From Haliotis asinina (lineage: Eukaryota; Mollusca; Gastropoda; Lepetellida; Haliotidae), in NCBI RefSeq assembly GCF_037392515.1, contig NC_090280.1, positions 21,141,118 through 21,205,117 on the forward strand: DNA of 64,000 nucleotides, read 5' to 3'. Of this stretch, positions 54,884-64,000 are shown in pieces (the stretch's first letter is position 1; each line of letters begins with the position of its first letter). The position numbers were made by a program, and so were the translations under genes. The notes beneath the pieces are model-generated. The model was given only the letters and a program-made list of their open reading frames with translations, was not told the origin of the DNA and did not search any database.

Positions 54884-57800
54884 TAGTTAGTTTGTTTGTT
54901 TGTTCTACAATGCAGGGATTTAAGCAAATTCCTGCATCCCATATGCATAAAAAATAACAATGGACACAACAGTATTTATTAGCGCCTCCACATGGACATA
55001 AAACAATCCAAATATTTATTGTAAAAATATCGACCAAGTAACAATAAGCTATTACTGAGGTACTACTAGCTGCGTACTGGTATTATTTGTAAAGTAACTG
55101 TAACAATGATCATGATATGTACTACAATCCCAGTAAATTAATTACAACAATATTACAACATAGGGTTGATAATAATATTTAAGTGTTTTGGACCCCCATT
55201 TTGCAGACACAGGACCCTTCAAGTTAGGAGTATGAGTCCCAAGGACTTTCACATGTATGACTCAAGGCAAATCCCTGATAATGCACATTATCCAGCCCCA
55301 TGTAAGAATGTCGAGTTTTGATTGGTTCATATGACTCTGATACTTGCACACCCTGATACTCCATGTACACCCGTCACCATCAGTGAGCAGGGAGTTCAAA
55401 AGTCATAATATCCTGCCATGCCTCAGTGACCACACGAAGTGAGAAAAGAGTGCATCGTGAAGTCTTTAAGTAATGTGTGCTGCATTGAGGTAAATAGATT
55501 AGTTGGTGTCAACATGGCGGTAAGGAAATTTTTGCCACAACTGAGGATTAAACTGAAGTAAAACATTCTAATGTTCGATGGATATTGTTTTCTTTGGATT
55601 TTGTAAAAACATTCGGCTAGATAAATGCGCTATCACATAACTTTTACTATACATATTTGCTCTCCTTTTGACACTATCATGTCAAGGCCCACCTGATAAA
55701 GAATAACATGAAGTCACTGAGAATTGAAACAAAATGATATCAATTTTCAATATCAGTCAATTAAACTTCAACTTCATGGTTGAATGGAGTATTGTGTCTG
55801 ATCAATCCTTGACAAGTTGATGGCCATTAATTTTTTGTTCTTAACTCACACTGAAGGGTTCACAAAAGAGAAAATTTAAAGTGGTGAGTGATCTTCATAA
55901 TCTGTGTTTGGTTATGTGTTGTTCTTGTTACTTAATCATGATTTGATGTCATGTCTTACTTCAGAATATTTCGCTCATATGATGACATGCATGTCTGTGT
56001 ATGGGTGGCTACTGTACTAGCCCAGACTTAAGCTGGTTTTATTGTGTTAGCTTACTGACATACCATGCTGCAGTTAAGCATGAATACCCCACTCAGACTC
56101 ATTATACTTCAGTTAAGCATGAATACCCCTTGCTGTACCTATTAATGCCGAGCACCAGGCAGGGACAAACAAGTACCGTATTTTAGCATCTTTTGGTATG
56201 ACACGACCTTCCACACTTCGTGCAGACACTCTTACCAGAATACAACAGAGGTGGTCAATAATGATTTCAACGAAAACACTTACAAGAACTATCCTCAAGA
56301 ACGTACAGTCTTACCAAAACAAAAAAATATCATTATGTGTCTAGACAAAATCCACTGTGAAATTCAAGTTTTTAAAGCTTTTGTGAAGGAAAGATTCAAG
56401 TTGATCAGTTATGCTACAGGTGTCTGGGAAATCATAAACCAAGTCCACTATCAATCATCAGAGGATTTGTGGTGAACAATTATCAATTATAATTGAAATA
56501 TGTACATTTTTATATTGTATTCCTCAAATTTAATGCTAGTTTTCTTCATCCAACCAGGTTATACAGAAACAACAAATTTCCAATGAATCAAAATATGTTT
56601 TTCACAAACACTACCACTTTTCGATGATTTAAGATCATTGGAACAACAGTACATGCCACTATGCATATACAAAGGGAGAGAACTCCTTTACTGCTCCACA
56701 GTGAAGGGTCCTGCTTTAAACCTGAAGTAAAACTTGGATTCAAGTTGGCATTGAAAAACACCTATCTCCTATGGGACTGATTAACACCAGAGACATATAC
56801 TGGGTTAAAAATGCATTGGATGTACAAGGGAGATAACTCCTTCATTGCACACACACTGTGCTAGGGGAGACAACCCCCTGCTCTGGTATTTTAACCATTG
56901 GACAGAGGCATAGGTCAAACATACATGAACGAGCACAAATCTTGGGGGTAAGTTACGAATTACAAATACTGTCTGTCAAAGGGGAATATTCTTTTAGTAT
57001 AATATAATCACCAGTCCATCCTTATCCAGTCAACATCACTGACTGACTGACTGATTGACTAATCTCTGCAACTGGGGTATTGGGTAACCAAGCCAGCGAG
57101 CCTGACCACCTGATCCTGTTAGATGTCTCTTATGACAAGCATAGGTTACTGCAAATCAATTCGAACCTGGATCTCACCTGGTTAGGTTTTATGATCCACT
57201 TACCAACTTAAACATCCCACCTCCCATCAAATATTGGGAATAACGCATCTAATCACTGCATCTCTAAAACAATGACGCAGAGTAGTTCCAAATGGGAATA
57301 ACAAATACCGAGCCGTGTTGTCTGTAGGTGTCAGGGCATCACATTCCAAAGGAAGTTGTGATTTGCATGGTTTGCAGTTTGCTGTTGTCACACTCGAGTT
57401 TAAAAAGCAAACAACAAATGGCTGGCGGTATATTTACCATCATATTGATGTCAGCACCATGGTCCAGGATAAACGTCAAGAGGTTCTTGTTTCTAAGCTC
57501 CACTGCAGTGTGCAGGGGAGTTAACCCTGAGAAGGAAAGAATAGAGATGTCTCATCTAAAGTACTGAACACGGCAGATCAATGTAAAATAACACTCATAG
57601 GATTGAGAAGTTTACTAATTACAGGAGACGGTGAGTGGTGAGATTAAAGTCTGATAAAATTAAAAAATTGGCGTTCTAAAAGAAAGGGTGTGCCAATAAT
57701 GATAACATCTTTAGAGATGAGTGGGGTGGTGGTGAAATTGGGAAGAATGTACCTCAGATTGAAAAGTCTCAAATAAACACAAGTTCATTCCAAATCAATT

Positions 57801-59555
57801 TCAGCTTGTGAATAATAAAAACAGTCTATAATATACTACAGCTAATATGGCAGGAAGATCTATTGTGTCATTTGATTTTGATGTACTGTTACCAATGACA
57901 TCACAATGGTCTGCAAAGCAATCAAGTGATACTCCTGTAAAAGCCAGTTTGGAAAGAACGCCTGTCTTACATCAGGACAACAATGAGCCAGATATATCCC
58001 AGGTGTGAGTTATTGTAACCAACCTTCAAAGTTCCTGGTATTAAAGTCCGCCTTCTCCTTGGTGCCACTGACTAGCAGTCGCAGACACTCAGGCAGCTGG
58101 TGTTTGACTGCCAGATGAAGGGACGTACAGCCTGTCTTGTCCACAAAGTTGACGTCTGCTCCTGCTTCTAGGAGGGCCTTGACTCCCTCTAGGAAGTTCA
58201 GCTTAACTGCCAAATGGAGAGGCGTCTGTGGGGAGGAAAGTGAGAAGTATCAACTGAGCTCCAGAGATCATGTTTAGCTGTTGGGTAGTTACATTTTATA
58301 AATTATGAAAACTTTTCCTTTGAGTCCAGTCTGTTTGGTACTTTTACGCCAGTGATTAAGCATTTCTAAAAAAAAATCCATGTTTTGAGTTAATTCTGCA
58401 TCTGTTCCCGTGATACCCAAATGTATAACACAAAGCAAAGAAATCATGACTATTTAACAACAAAGACATGCCTCTTTCATGTTTTTTGTTGTTGTTGCTG
58501 CAACTAACAGATTGCTACATTCAAACAGCAGTTACTGATCTATATGCTGTCTGTTGAAATACATACTTTGTGCTACACTATTGGATTAATTTTGTTCATC
58601 CAAGTTCTTAAACTGAAATGGATAATAATTTCATTCTGCGCATTTTACTCAGCTATGTAGGTCATCTATATCTGTGAATGCCGTAAATAAGATCATGTGA
58701 GGGAGGGGAAGGGATTAGCACTGCTTTGATCACTATTGCGGTAATGTGAACAAACAAATGAAAGAAGAAATGAAAGAACATATGAACGAACAAATGAACG
58801 AACGAATGAACGATCCATCAGTAAGCAGCTACAATTTACCTGTTTGTCTTTATTGAAGCGATCCACACTCTTCCTAGCAATCTTCATGAGCTGGATAAAT
58901 TTCTGCACCAAAGGTATGTGCTCATGCACAACTGCCAGATGCAGTGGACTGTAACAGAGAAGGGAGTCTTACAAGGTGCAGGGATATACTTGGATCTATG
59001 TATTTGTGTGAGTGAGTTTAGTTTGACTGATGCCGCTTCTACTTGTACTCTACTAGGTGGTAAAGAGAAGAGGATGGGGCCACCCTTTTTGTTCTGGGGA
59101 GGTAGGGTAGGTCATCAGTTTTGTACACATGTAATAGGAGATGGGTAGCAATTTTGTCCCTAGAGATAATTTACAATGATGCTTAAAAAACATGGGGGAG
59201 TGGGGAGCTGTTGGCATTGATTTTGTAAATTGGCATGTGGGGTTGGGGTTGGGGTGGTGTCACTTACTTTGTACATAATGTTTTTGCTTTTTTAAGTGGG
59301 GAGGGGGCCATCAGTCAAATTATACAAAATATGCCATAAAATAGAAATGGTCCCTTATCATGAACAAGGAATAGAAGTCATGAACTGATGAGGTTCAATT
59401 CAATGAATACGCAATAGAATTCAGCCGTGGTACTCACACATCCCCATCCTCATCAGCCGTCAGTGCTGCCTGGATTTCCTGGAACAGCCGGAAGTGCTGA
59501 CTCGGGTCAATCTGGACACTGGGGGTGCTATGTGAGGGGGTGCTTGGCCCTTGCT
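51497..59555 (-). CDS. BCL3 / I-kappa-B-zeta-like atypical nuclear I-kappa-B (3' six exons)
   Basis: The exons are 59555-59438, 58948-58840, 58225-58024, 57526-57438, 54765-54526 and 53422-51497. All sites are GT-AG and the phases agree, giving 893 residues of which the N-terminus is missing. Six ankyrin repeats span about residues 33-240: DEDGDVPLHLAVVHEHIPLV, TPLHLAVKLNFLEGVKALLE, TSLHLAVKHQLPECLRLL, LTPLHTAVELRNKNLLTF, RTPMFHAAENNEIDMVELLL and STAIMAAQARNFNQITKML. The long insert in repeat 1 and the order of loop motifs (DEDGD, NTRNFEGLT, DGKSGRTP..HAAENN, YAGSTA) match vertebrate BCL3-type proteins, which bind p50/p52 homodimers in the nucleus and tune NF-kappa-B targets. Residues 241-893 form a Ser/Thr-rich, probably disordered tail ending in a Lys-rich stretch. 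The tail is much longer than in vertebrate BCL3. A more general ankyrin protein is the alternative, but the loop matches make it less likely. Confidence 0.85.
53618..53765. repeat. Tandem duplication of about 75 bp
   Basis: AATTGATACTTGAAACTTTG, GCAGACATCTTCCAAACAA and CATATTTGGAGCGTAAACA recur next to each other with some 85 percent identity by eye. Confidence 0.8.
54174..54460. repeat. TIR-flanked MITE-like element
   Basis: GGGCCCAATTTCTCGAAACA then AACTTAAG on the left is matched by CTTAAGTTTGTTTCGAGAAA then TCGGGGCC on the right, inverted. Further in, CTCAAATCTCAAACTGAG and CTCAGATTTGAGC also pair. It is about 287 bp and has no ORF. Confidence 0.8.
54526..54765 (-). CDS. BCL3-like exon: ankyrin repeats 5-6
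   Basis: 80 codons between ATCCCAG and CAG|GTTTGT, phase 0 on both sides: DGKSGRTPMFHAAENNEIDM, VELLLKRGGNPDVLNYAGST, AIMAAQARNFNQITKMLSRA, then an acidic linker SEWNDEEGSGTSS. Confidence 0.9.
54838..54905. repeat. (TTTG)n/(TCTG)n microsatellite
   Basis: TTTG and TCTG tetramers in an intron of the BCL3-like gene. Confidence 0.95.
54910..57020. other. BCL3-like intron, no gene seen
   Basis: Intron sequence, AT-rich. A local duplication of AGTTAAGCATGAATACCCC lies at 56072-56130. Confidence 0.6.
57025..57190 (+). repeat. Abalone-type core SINE, 3' part, degenerate
   Basis: CTCTGCAACTGGGGTATTGG, CCAGCGAGCCTGACCACCTG and ATGACAAGCATAGGTTACTG, in an intron. Confidence 0.75.
57438..57526 (-). 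CDS. BCL3-like exon: ankyrin repeat 4
   Basis: Acceptor TTCTCAG, then LTPLHTAVELRNKNLLTFIL and DHGADINMM, donor ATG|GTAAAT. The first two bases complete the Gly codon begun by the exon before it. Confidence 0.9.
58024..58225 (-). CDS. BCL3-like exon: ankyrin repeats 2-3
   Basis: Acceptor CCCACAG, then TPLHLAVKLNFLEGVKALLE, AGADVNFVDKTGCTSLHLAV, KHQLPECLRLLVSGTKEKAD, FNTRNFE, donor G|GTTGGT. Canonical TPLHLA and GADVN ankyrin signatures are present. Confidence 0.92.
58745..58815. repeat. Simple repeat (GAACAAATGAAC-type)
   Basis: Irregular 8- and 12-bp units of AACGAACAAATG in an intron, just past the donor of the ankyrin 1 exon. Confidence 0.85.
58840..58948 (-). CDS. BCL3-like exon: ankyrin repeat 1
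   Basis: Acceptor CTGTTACAG, then PLHLAVVHEHIPLVQKFIQL and MKIARKSVDRFNKDKQ, donor CAG|GTAAAT. The spacer between the two helices and the next repeat (KIARKSVDRFN) is longer than a canonical repeat, as in BCL3. Confidence 0.92.
59438..59555 (-). CDS. BCL3-like exon: linker and start of ankyrin 1
   Basis: Acceptor TTGTTACAG, then QGPSTPSHSTPSVQIDPSQH, FRLFQEIQAALTADEDGD, donor GT|GTGAGT. The first two bases complete a codon from a further upstream exon that I did not find, so the gene is 5'-incomplete here. Confidence 0.85.
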
Positions 59556-61000
59556 CTGTAACAAACAGTAGAAATATTTATCCCTGAATGAACCTACAAC
59601 AAATACCCAAAGCCTGTCGTAATTATTCTCAAACACACAGTCCAACTATTACACACTATCACTGAACAAACAACAAATACAAGTACTGTAGCTCACTTTT
59701 ATCACTTTGGCAACTATATGCAAAATAGCGATAAAATTATGGGAGCACTGTATAAAAAACACTATTGCCCTGGATGTACCCTGAGATGAGCTAATGAGTG
59801 AACAATAGATTTGTCCTGACCTTAGCCCAATTTCAGACCGACAGACTAATATCTAATACTTGACCTTGTCATGTATTGATCTGCAAAATAACATCAGGGA
59901 TTGCAGCTATTTCATATGATTCTGTCTGGCTGCATCCAGAATGAGGTGTACACAACAGTGTTGCATCCACAAATTTGAAATTAAGGGCACATGCATCTTA
60001 ACTGTTACAAAGAGGGGACCATACATCAAGCAGGGGTATCACATATTGACAAAAGATAGGTATTTACGGTAATGCTGATGTCATCACAATGATGATATAG
60101 GTCAAGAAACTGCTTTGAGTATTTGTTATGAAAAGAGAGAAAATAGTAATTGACATGATAAATGGATGAGTATATCAACATGATTCGTGGCTTTGCATAT
60201 ATATTTACAAAGACGCTTTTGATTTGCAATATATAAATGCCTCTATGAGACCCACACGTTGAACAGAGTCGACACAATATGATAGATATGTTGTCATTTA
60301 AATTGCTTGACAGGTCGCACACTGATTTCAGTTTTTGTGGGAGATGTATGTCAGCAGGGAGAATCCTGCAGTTGTGCAGCCTGGATGCAGCACTGCACAA
60401 ATATATCATGTACACAATGGGCAACACCAGCATTTCCATTCAGTTCAGTACTGGCTCACAGAACCAGAACATAATAAAATATGCCATTCAACAGCATGTA
60501 ACTATTATGTGATACACATCAGCCATTGCTTAAACTCCGTGAAATGATTGTGGACTAGTGAGATATGTTTTAGAGAATGAGTATGAATCACAGAACCTTG
60601 TCCTGCTAGCTTTAGTCATTCCTCCCATGTGATATATTTCCGATATTTCTGGCACAAACTAGAGTTCTTTACAACACAAATAAATATAGTATAAGTTAAA
60701 GTGCAAACAAATCATTTCACAGTCTTAATTCCTGAACTGAACATAATGAAAATTGTCTAAATTGTGCACACAGATCTTGGGAGTATATACTCATGGAAAC
60801 AAATAAGGGAACACATGAAAGCAAAGGTGTCCCTATATTCTTTTTCCAGGAAAACGTCCTTCCATGTGTTCCTTTGTTTGTTTCCATGAGTATATTTAGT
60901 AAAATGTATGACTTATTTACTAGAACAGAACTCTTAAATCTTGCAAGTTGATTGGACTGTATATTTATATGTATGAGATAGAGTATACATAAGCTGAGTG
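59556..61000. other. Upstream intron or flank of the BCL3-like gene
   Basis: No exon could be supported. Frames of up to 137 codons on the minus strand lack splice support and domain content. Confidence 0.4.
60786..60894. repeat. Short TIR element, Tc1/mariner-MITE-like
   Basis: TATACTCATGGAAACAAATA then AGGGAACACATG is inverted at the other end (CATGTGTTCCTTTGTTTG then TTTCCATGAGTATA), with TA at both edges. It is about 109 bp with no ORF. Confidence 0.7.
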
Positions 61001-61011
61001 ATTCTTTGATG

Positions 61012-61050
61012 AGAGGGTGAACACTACACACTAGGCTACCCCATCGCCGA
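61012..61050 (-). repeat. tRNA-derived SINE end fragment
   Basis: GTGAACACTACACACTAGGC then TACCCCATCGCC, the A box end of that SINE family. Confidence 0.6.
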
Positions 61051-61064
61051 ACCACTAATGGTTG

Positions 61065-61300
61065 GTTGGCTGGTTGGTTGTAGTTTAACGCCAGACTCAG
61101 CAATAGTCCAGCTATATAGAGGCCATTGGTAAATAATCAAATCTGGACTAGATAATCCAGTGATCAACAGCATGAACATTGATATACACAACTGGGACAC
61201 AATGGCATGTGTGAACCAACTAAGCAAGCCTGACAACTCAATCCTGTTAGTTGCCTCTTACGACAAGCATGGGTTGCTGGAGACCTATTTAACCCAAATT
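61065..61300 (+). repeat. Abalone-type core SINE
   Basis: TAGTTTAACGCCAGACTCAG, TAATCCAGTGATCAACAGC, CCTGTTAGTTGCCTCTTACG and AAGCATGGGTTGCTGGAGAC. Confidence 0.9.
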
Positions 61301-61309
61301 TCATCAATT

Positions 61310-63480
61310 CTAACCCAAATCTTCACTAGTTCCAAAACCACTTATGTATATATAGGGGTATCATAGTACATATTACTGTCTAAAGACCTAAATGAAAGAC
61401 TGGTTGCTAAAGTGTTTCCATTCTGTAACATTCATAGACCCTGATGAATCTATTCTTGCTCCAGTTGCATAGAAAGGACAACCTGGTCTTCATGTGTCTA
61501 GAGCTGATTCTAATCCTGTGACCAATTGTGGTGTTCTGATTAATTGAAATCGAAGATTGGTTGCACCAACCAAAGGACCAAGCAATTGACCACACTTTCT
61601 CATAATAGAACACAAACGATTTTGGAACTGCTATTTTAGTGTTTGGAATACTTGATGTTGGAACATATCTTAGAATTTTTCTGGGCCAGGAAACCTGTTC
61701 AATTCTTGGAAACTTCATTTCAGTTACTGAATATTTCATGAAAACTCCACGAAGTTTATGTTCATGATATATAAGTCATCACTTCAAAGCAGCAAGTTGC
61801 ATCATTTTACACTGGATGTGAAAGTTTCAAACGGTATTTGTGGAGTTTCTAAATTACACTGAGCACAACAGTGAAGCAAATTATACTTTTCTGCAACAAC
61901 AACAGGAACATCTGAAAAGTGAGACTAACCCTAAGACTTTTTTTTCAGTGACAGCTTGCTGGTAATGAACCAATCATTAGTTGTGAGATTTTAATCAATT
62001 CCCAACACTAGGGACCAACACAACCTTATCAGTAGTGGTGTTCCAATAATCCTAAACAATTGAAAAGTGATTGAAAAAAAAAATGGATTAAATATAATTA
62101 CTGACTGTAAAAAGCACATTTTGATTAACTGGAATTTTGAAGTTTTAGTATAACATACTTGAATGAAGTAAACTTACCATTAAATTTGATGAATATTTAT
62201 GAACAATTATGTCCCCCCGCCAACAGAATTAAGCTATGTGCATTGTAAAATTTTACATCTTTTATTGTTTAATAACAATCCCAGTTTCAATGCATTTCTT
62301 GCATGACAGTGTTAGTTGTAATAAAAACATTAATTAGAAAAAAATTGGGGGAAAAGCTCTTAAGATGGGGCTTACATTAATAATGTAGGTATTAATATCA
62401 ATATTATAATGAATTATTGTTTGCCACAAGTCTTCCAATAATCAATAGTGAATTTGGTTTCCGATTCCAAGCACTGTTTATCAGGATTCAGACAAATTAT
62501 CAGCTGTCAAATGTAAGGCCTTTTTAAGATAAATTCAATCCTGACTTGGAAAGAGCTGGTAGTGCTTATGAGATGTAACAGAAGAAAAAACCAACATTCT
62601 GATAAATATTATTAAAGTAAGCAAGTGTTCCAAATGTTTTTGTGCTCCATTATGATTGACTGCTTGGTCACTGCGACGTTTCTTCAATTATGTCAATTAA
62701 TCGGACCAACACTACTGGCACATGGAGCCTTTTCAAGGCTAAAACAAATTTCCGCCTTTTTAAGGTAAAATATCCAAATTTCAGGGGTTTTTTAGCAAAT
62801 GCAAACCCTATTTCTCATAAGGAAAGCTTCCGCTTTTCTTAAGATCAATGCTGAAATCCTGTATCCCTCAAACTCTCATATTAATGTTCTCGAAAAATTT
62901 TAAAAAAAAAACAGGAAAAAAAACCCACACAAAAAGCTGTATCGCTCAGTTTAATAAATCTGATGAAAAACAGAAAATAATATTAGCAACAGGATTGCTC
63001 TAGTAAGCCAATGCAGACATTTATGCGACCACAATTTTAATGTTAAAAAATGGATATTGAATTAAAAGTAAAAAGTATTTGAACGTACATTATCAGGGAA
63101 AAACACGAATGTCCTGAACCCAAACAAACATTAGATCATCTTTTATTGACAAACAACCACAGTGAAGCAATCAGTTTAAAAAAACTCAATCAAATAAACA
63201 ATCCAAGAAAACTGAAGACCTGGCAGTGTAGATAAACTAAAAAAGACTCAATATATACAAAATGCAGTCAAAGCGAACTGGTGGTGAATATCTGCTTCAG
63301 GATACCTGAGTAAAAGACTTAAAGAACTAGTGCTTGTTACCACTCACAAAACTGATATTGATAACTCGTGCTTAGTAACTGAAATGGATTCGACTGTAAT
63401 TGTAAAGCTCACCACAAAAGTCGTGGGACAATAATAGGAGGACAACATTAAAAGGTTGTGCAAATGAAACAGGCACTATC
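61310..63480. other. No gene seen
   Basis: AT-rich intron or intergenic sequence. A 110-codon minus frame at 61739-61407 has no domain that I recognise. Confidence 0.4.
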
Positions 63481-63482
63481 AT

Positions 63483-63483
<1 letters not shown>

Positions 63484-63520
<37 letters not shown>

Positions 63521-63522
63521 AA
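63484..63522. repeat. (GAT)n microsatellite
   Basis: About 12 GAT units. Confidence 0.95.
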
Positions 63523-63949
63523 GAAAAACAATCTTTTGAAAATTATATGTCTTCAGGACAATTTAGATGTCACAAGCTATCAAATTGGGCAGTGGTGATG
63601 ATGCAACATCAGACAACATTTATGTAATTCAGGCAATAAATAAATGTAAATTTCACCATAAATAAACTATAAATATGACAAAACAGACATTTGTGAACAT
63701 TCAAACATAAATAAATATATATATCATAAAACTGAGTAGAAAATATTTCAGAACAATACCTGGGGTAGGATTTTCTAAAAATCTAAATAAATTGAAATCC
63801 CAGCCATTTAGAAAAGTACAAATGGTGAATTGTCATCATTCATATATAGCACAAGTACACAACGATATTCTTGTCAGGAAATATGCATACAAGGATTTCC
63901 TCTCTTCATCAGAAATCTTCACAACATTTTGATTATCTACCTACTAATT

Positions 63950-64000
63950 CCGAGTGAGGGTTCGGTTTTATGCCTGAGTGAGCTGGGCAATATTCCATGC
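63950..64000 (+). repeat. Core SINE or tRNA SINE start, cut by the window end
   Basis: GAGTGAGGGTTCGGTTTTAT, then GAGTGAGCTGGGCAATATTC and CATGC, the usual first 50 bp of these repeats. Confidence 0.7.

Noticed and set aside
60026..61739. Minus-strand ORFs of 110-137 codons upstream of the BCL3-like exons
   Set aside because: No ankyrin or other domain, no suitable donor in phase with the first exon found, and partly within SINE or TIR elements. Probably chance frames.

Overview
This is eukaryotic nuclear DNA, almost certainly from a marine gastropod and most likely an abalone (Haliotis). The sequence is AT-rich, has spliced genes with GT-AG introns, and carries no bacterial-style operons. 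It is full of two short repeat families that I know from abalone sequence. One is a core repeat of about 270 bp with the boxes CAGCAATATTCCAGCTATAT, GATCGATCTGCGC-like and a final ACGGGT. The other is a tRNA-derived SINE of about 150 bp with pol III A and B boxes. The species call rests on memory of these repeats, not on a search.

Layout. 0.8-7.3 kb is a transposon graveyard: a decayed Ty3/gypsy element (minus strand) split by a Penelope-like element (PLE) with inverted termini and a 12-bp target duplication, a second rearranged PLE (minus), and an isolated 169-codon ORF that may derive from a DNA-virus-like capsid gene. 7.3-12.7 kb holds SINE copies, a PLE 3' remnant and simple repeats. 12.9-16.5 kb holds fragments of LINEs, including one L1/Tx1-like element with recognisable ORF1, endonuclease and reverse transcriptase.

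16.9-24.5 kb (minus) carries a gene reconstructed here from four exons whose splice phases agree exactly. It encodes a secreted protein with a signal peptide, a PAN/Apple-like segment, a four-cysteine module, a threonine-rich mucin stretch and a complete WSC domain. Its introns are loaded with minisatellites, one of which multiplies the splice acceptor of a WSC exon.

24.5-51 kb has no gene that I can name. It holds SINEs, a second LINE (28.6-30.6 kb, plus), a truncated PLE (35.06-35.64 kb, minus), a TIR-flanked element, several minisatellites, a long palindrome, and two unidentified stretches that look coding (36.95-37.19 kb minus; 44.73-45.00 kb plus).

51.5-59.6 kb (minus) carries the 3' six exons of an atypical nuclear I-kappa-B gene of the BCL3 / I-kappa-B-zeta type: six ankyrin repeats followed by an unusually long Ser/Thr-rich tail of about 640 residues encoded by one terminal exon. 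The 5' end lies beyond these exons, in 59.6-64 kb or off the window. The rest of 59.6-64 kb appears to be intron or upstream sequence with a few repeats.

The two cellular genes are not obviously linked in function: one is extracellular (mucus, matrix or defence protein by domain content), the other is a predicted nuclear regulator of Rel/NF-kappa-B. The most unusual signals are hammerhead-ribozyme-like cores at PLE termini, tandem repeats that start exactly at those termini, and minisatellites whose units contain splice sites.
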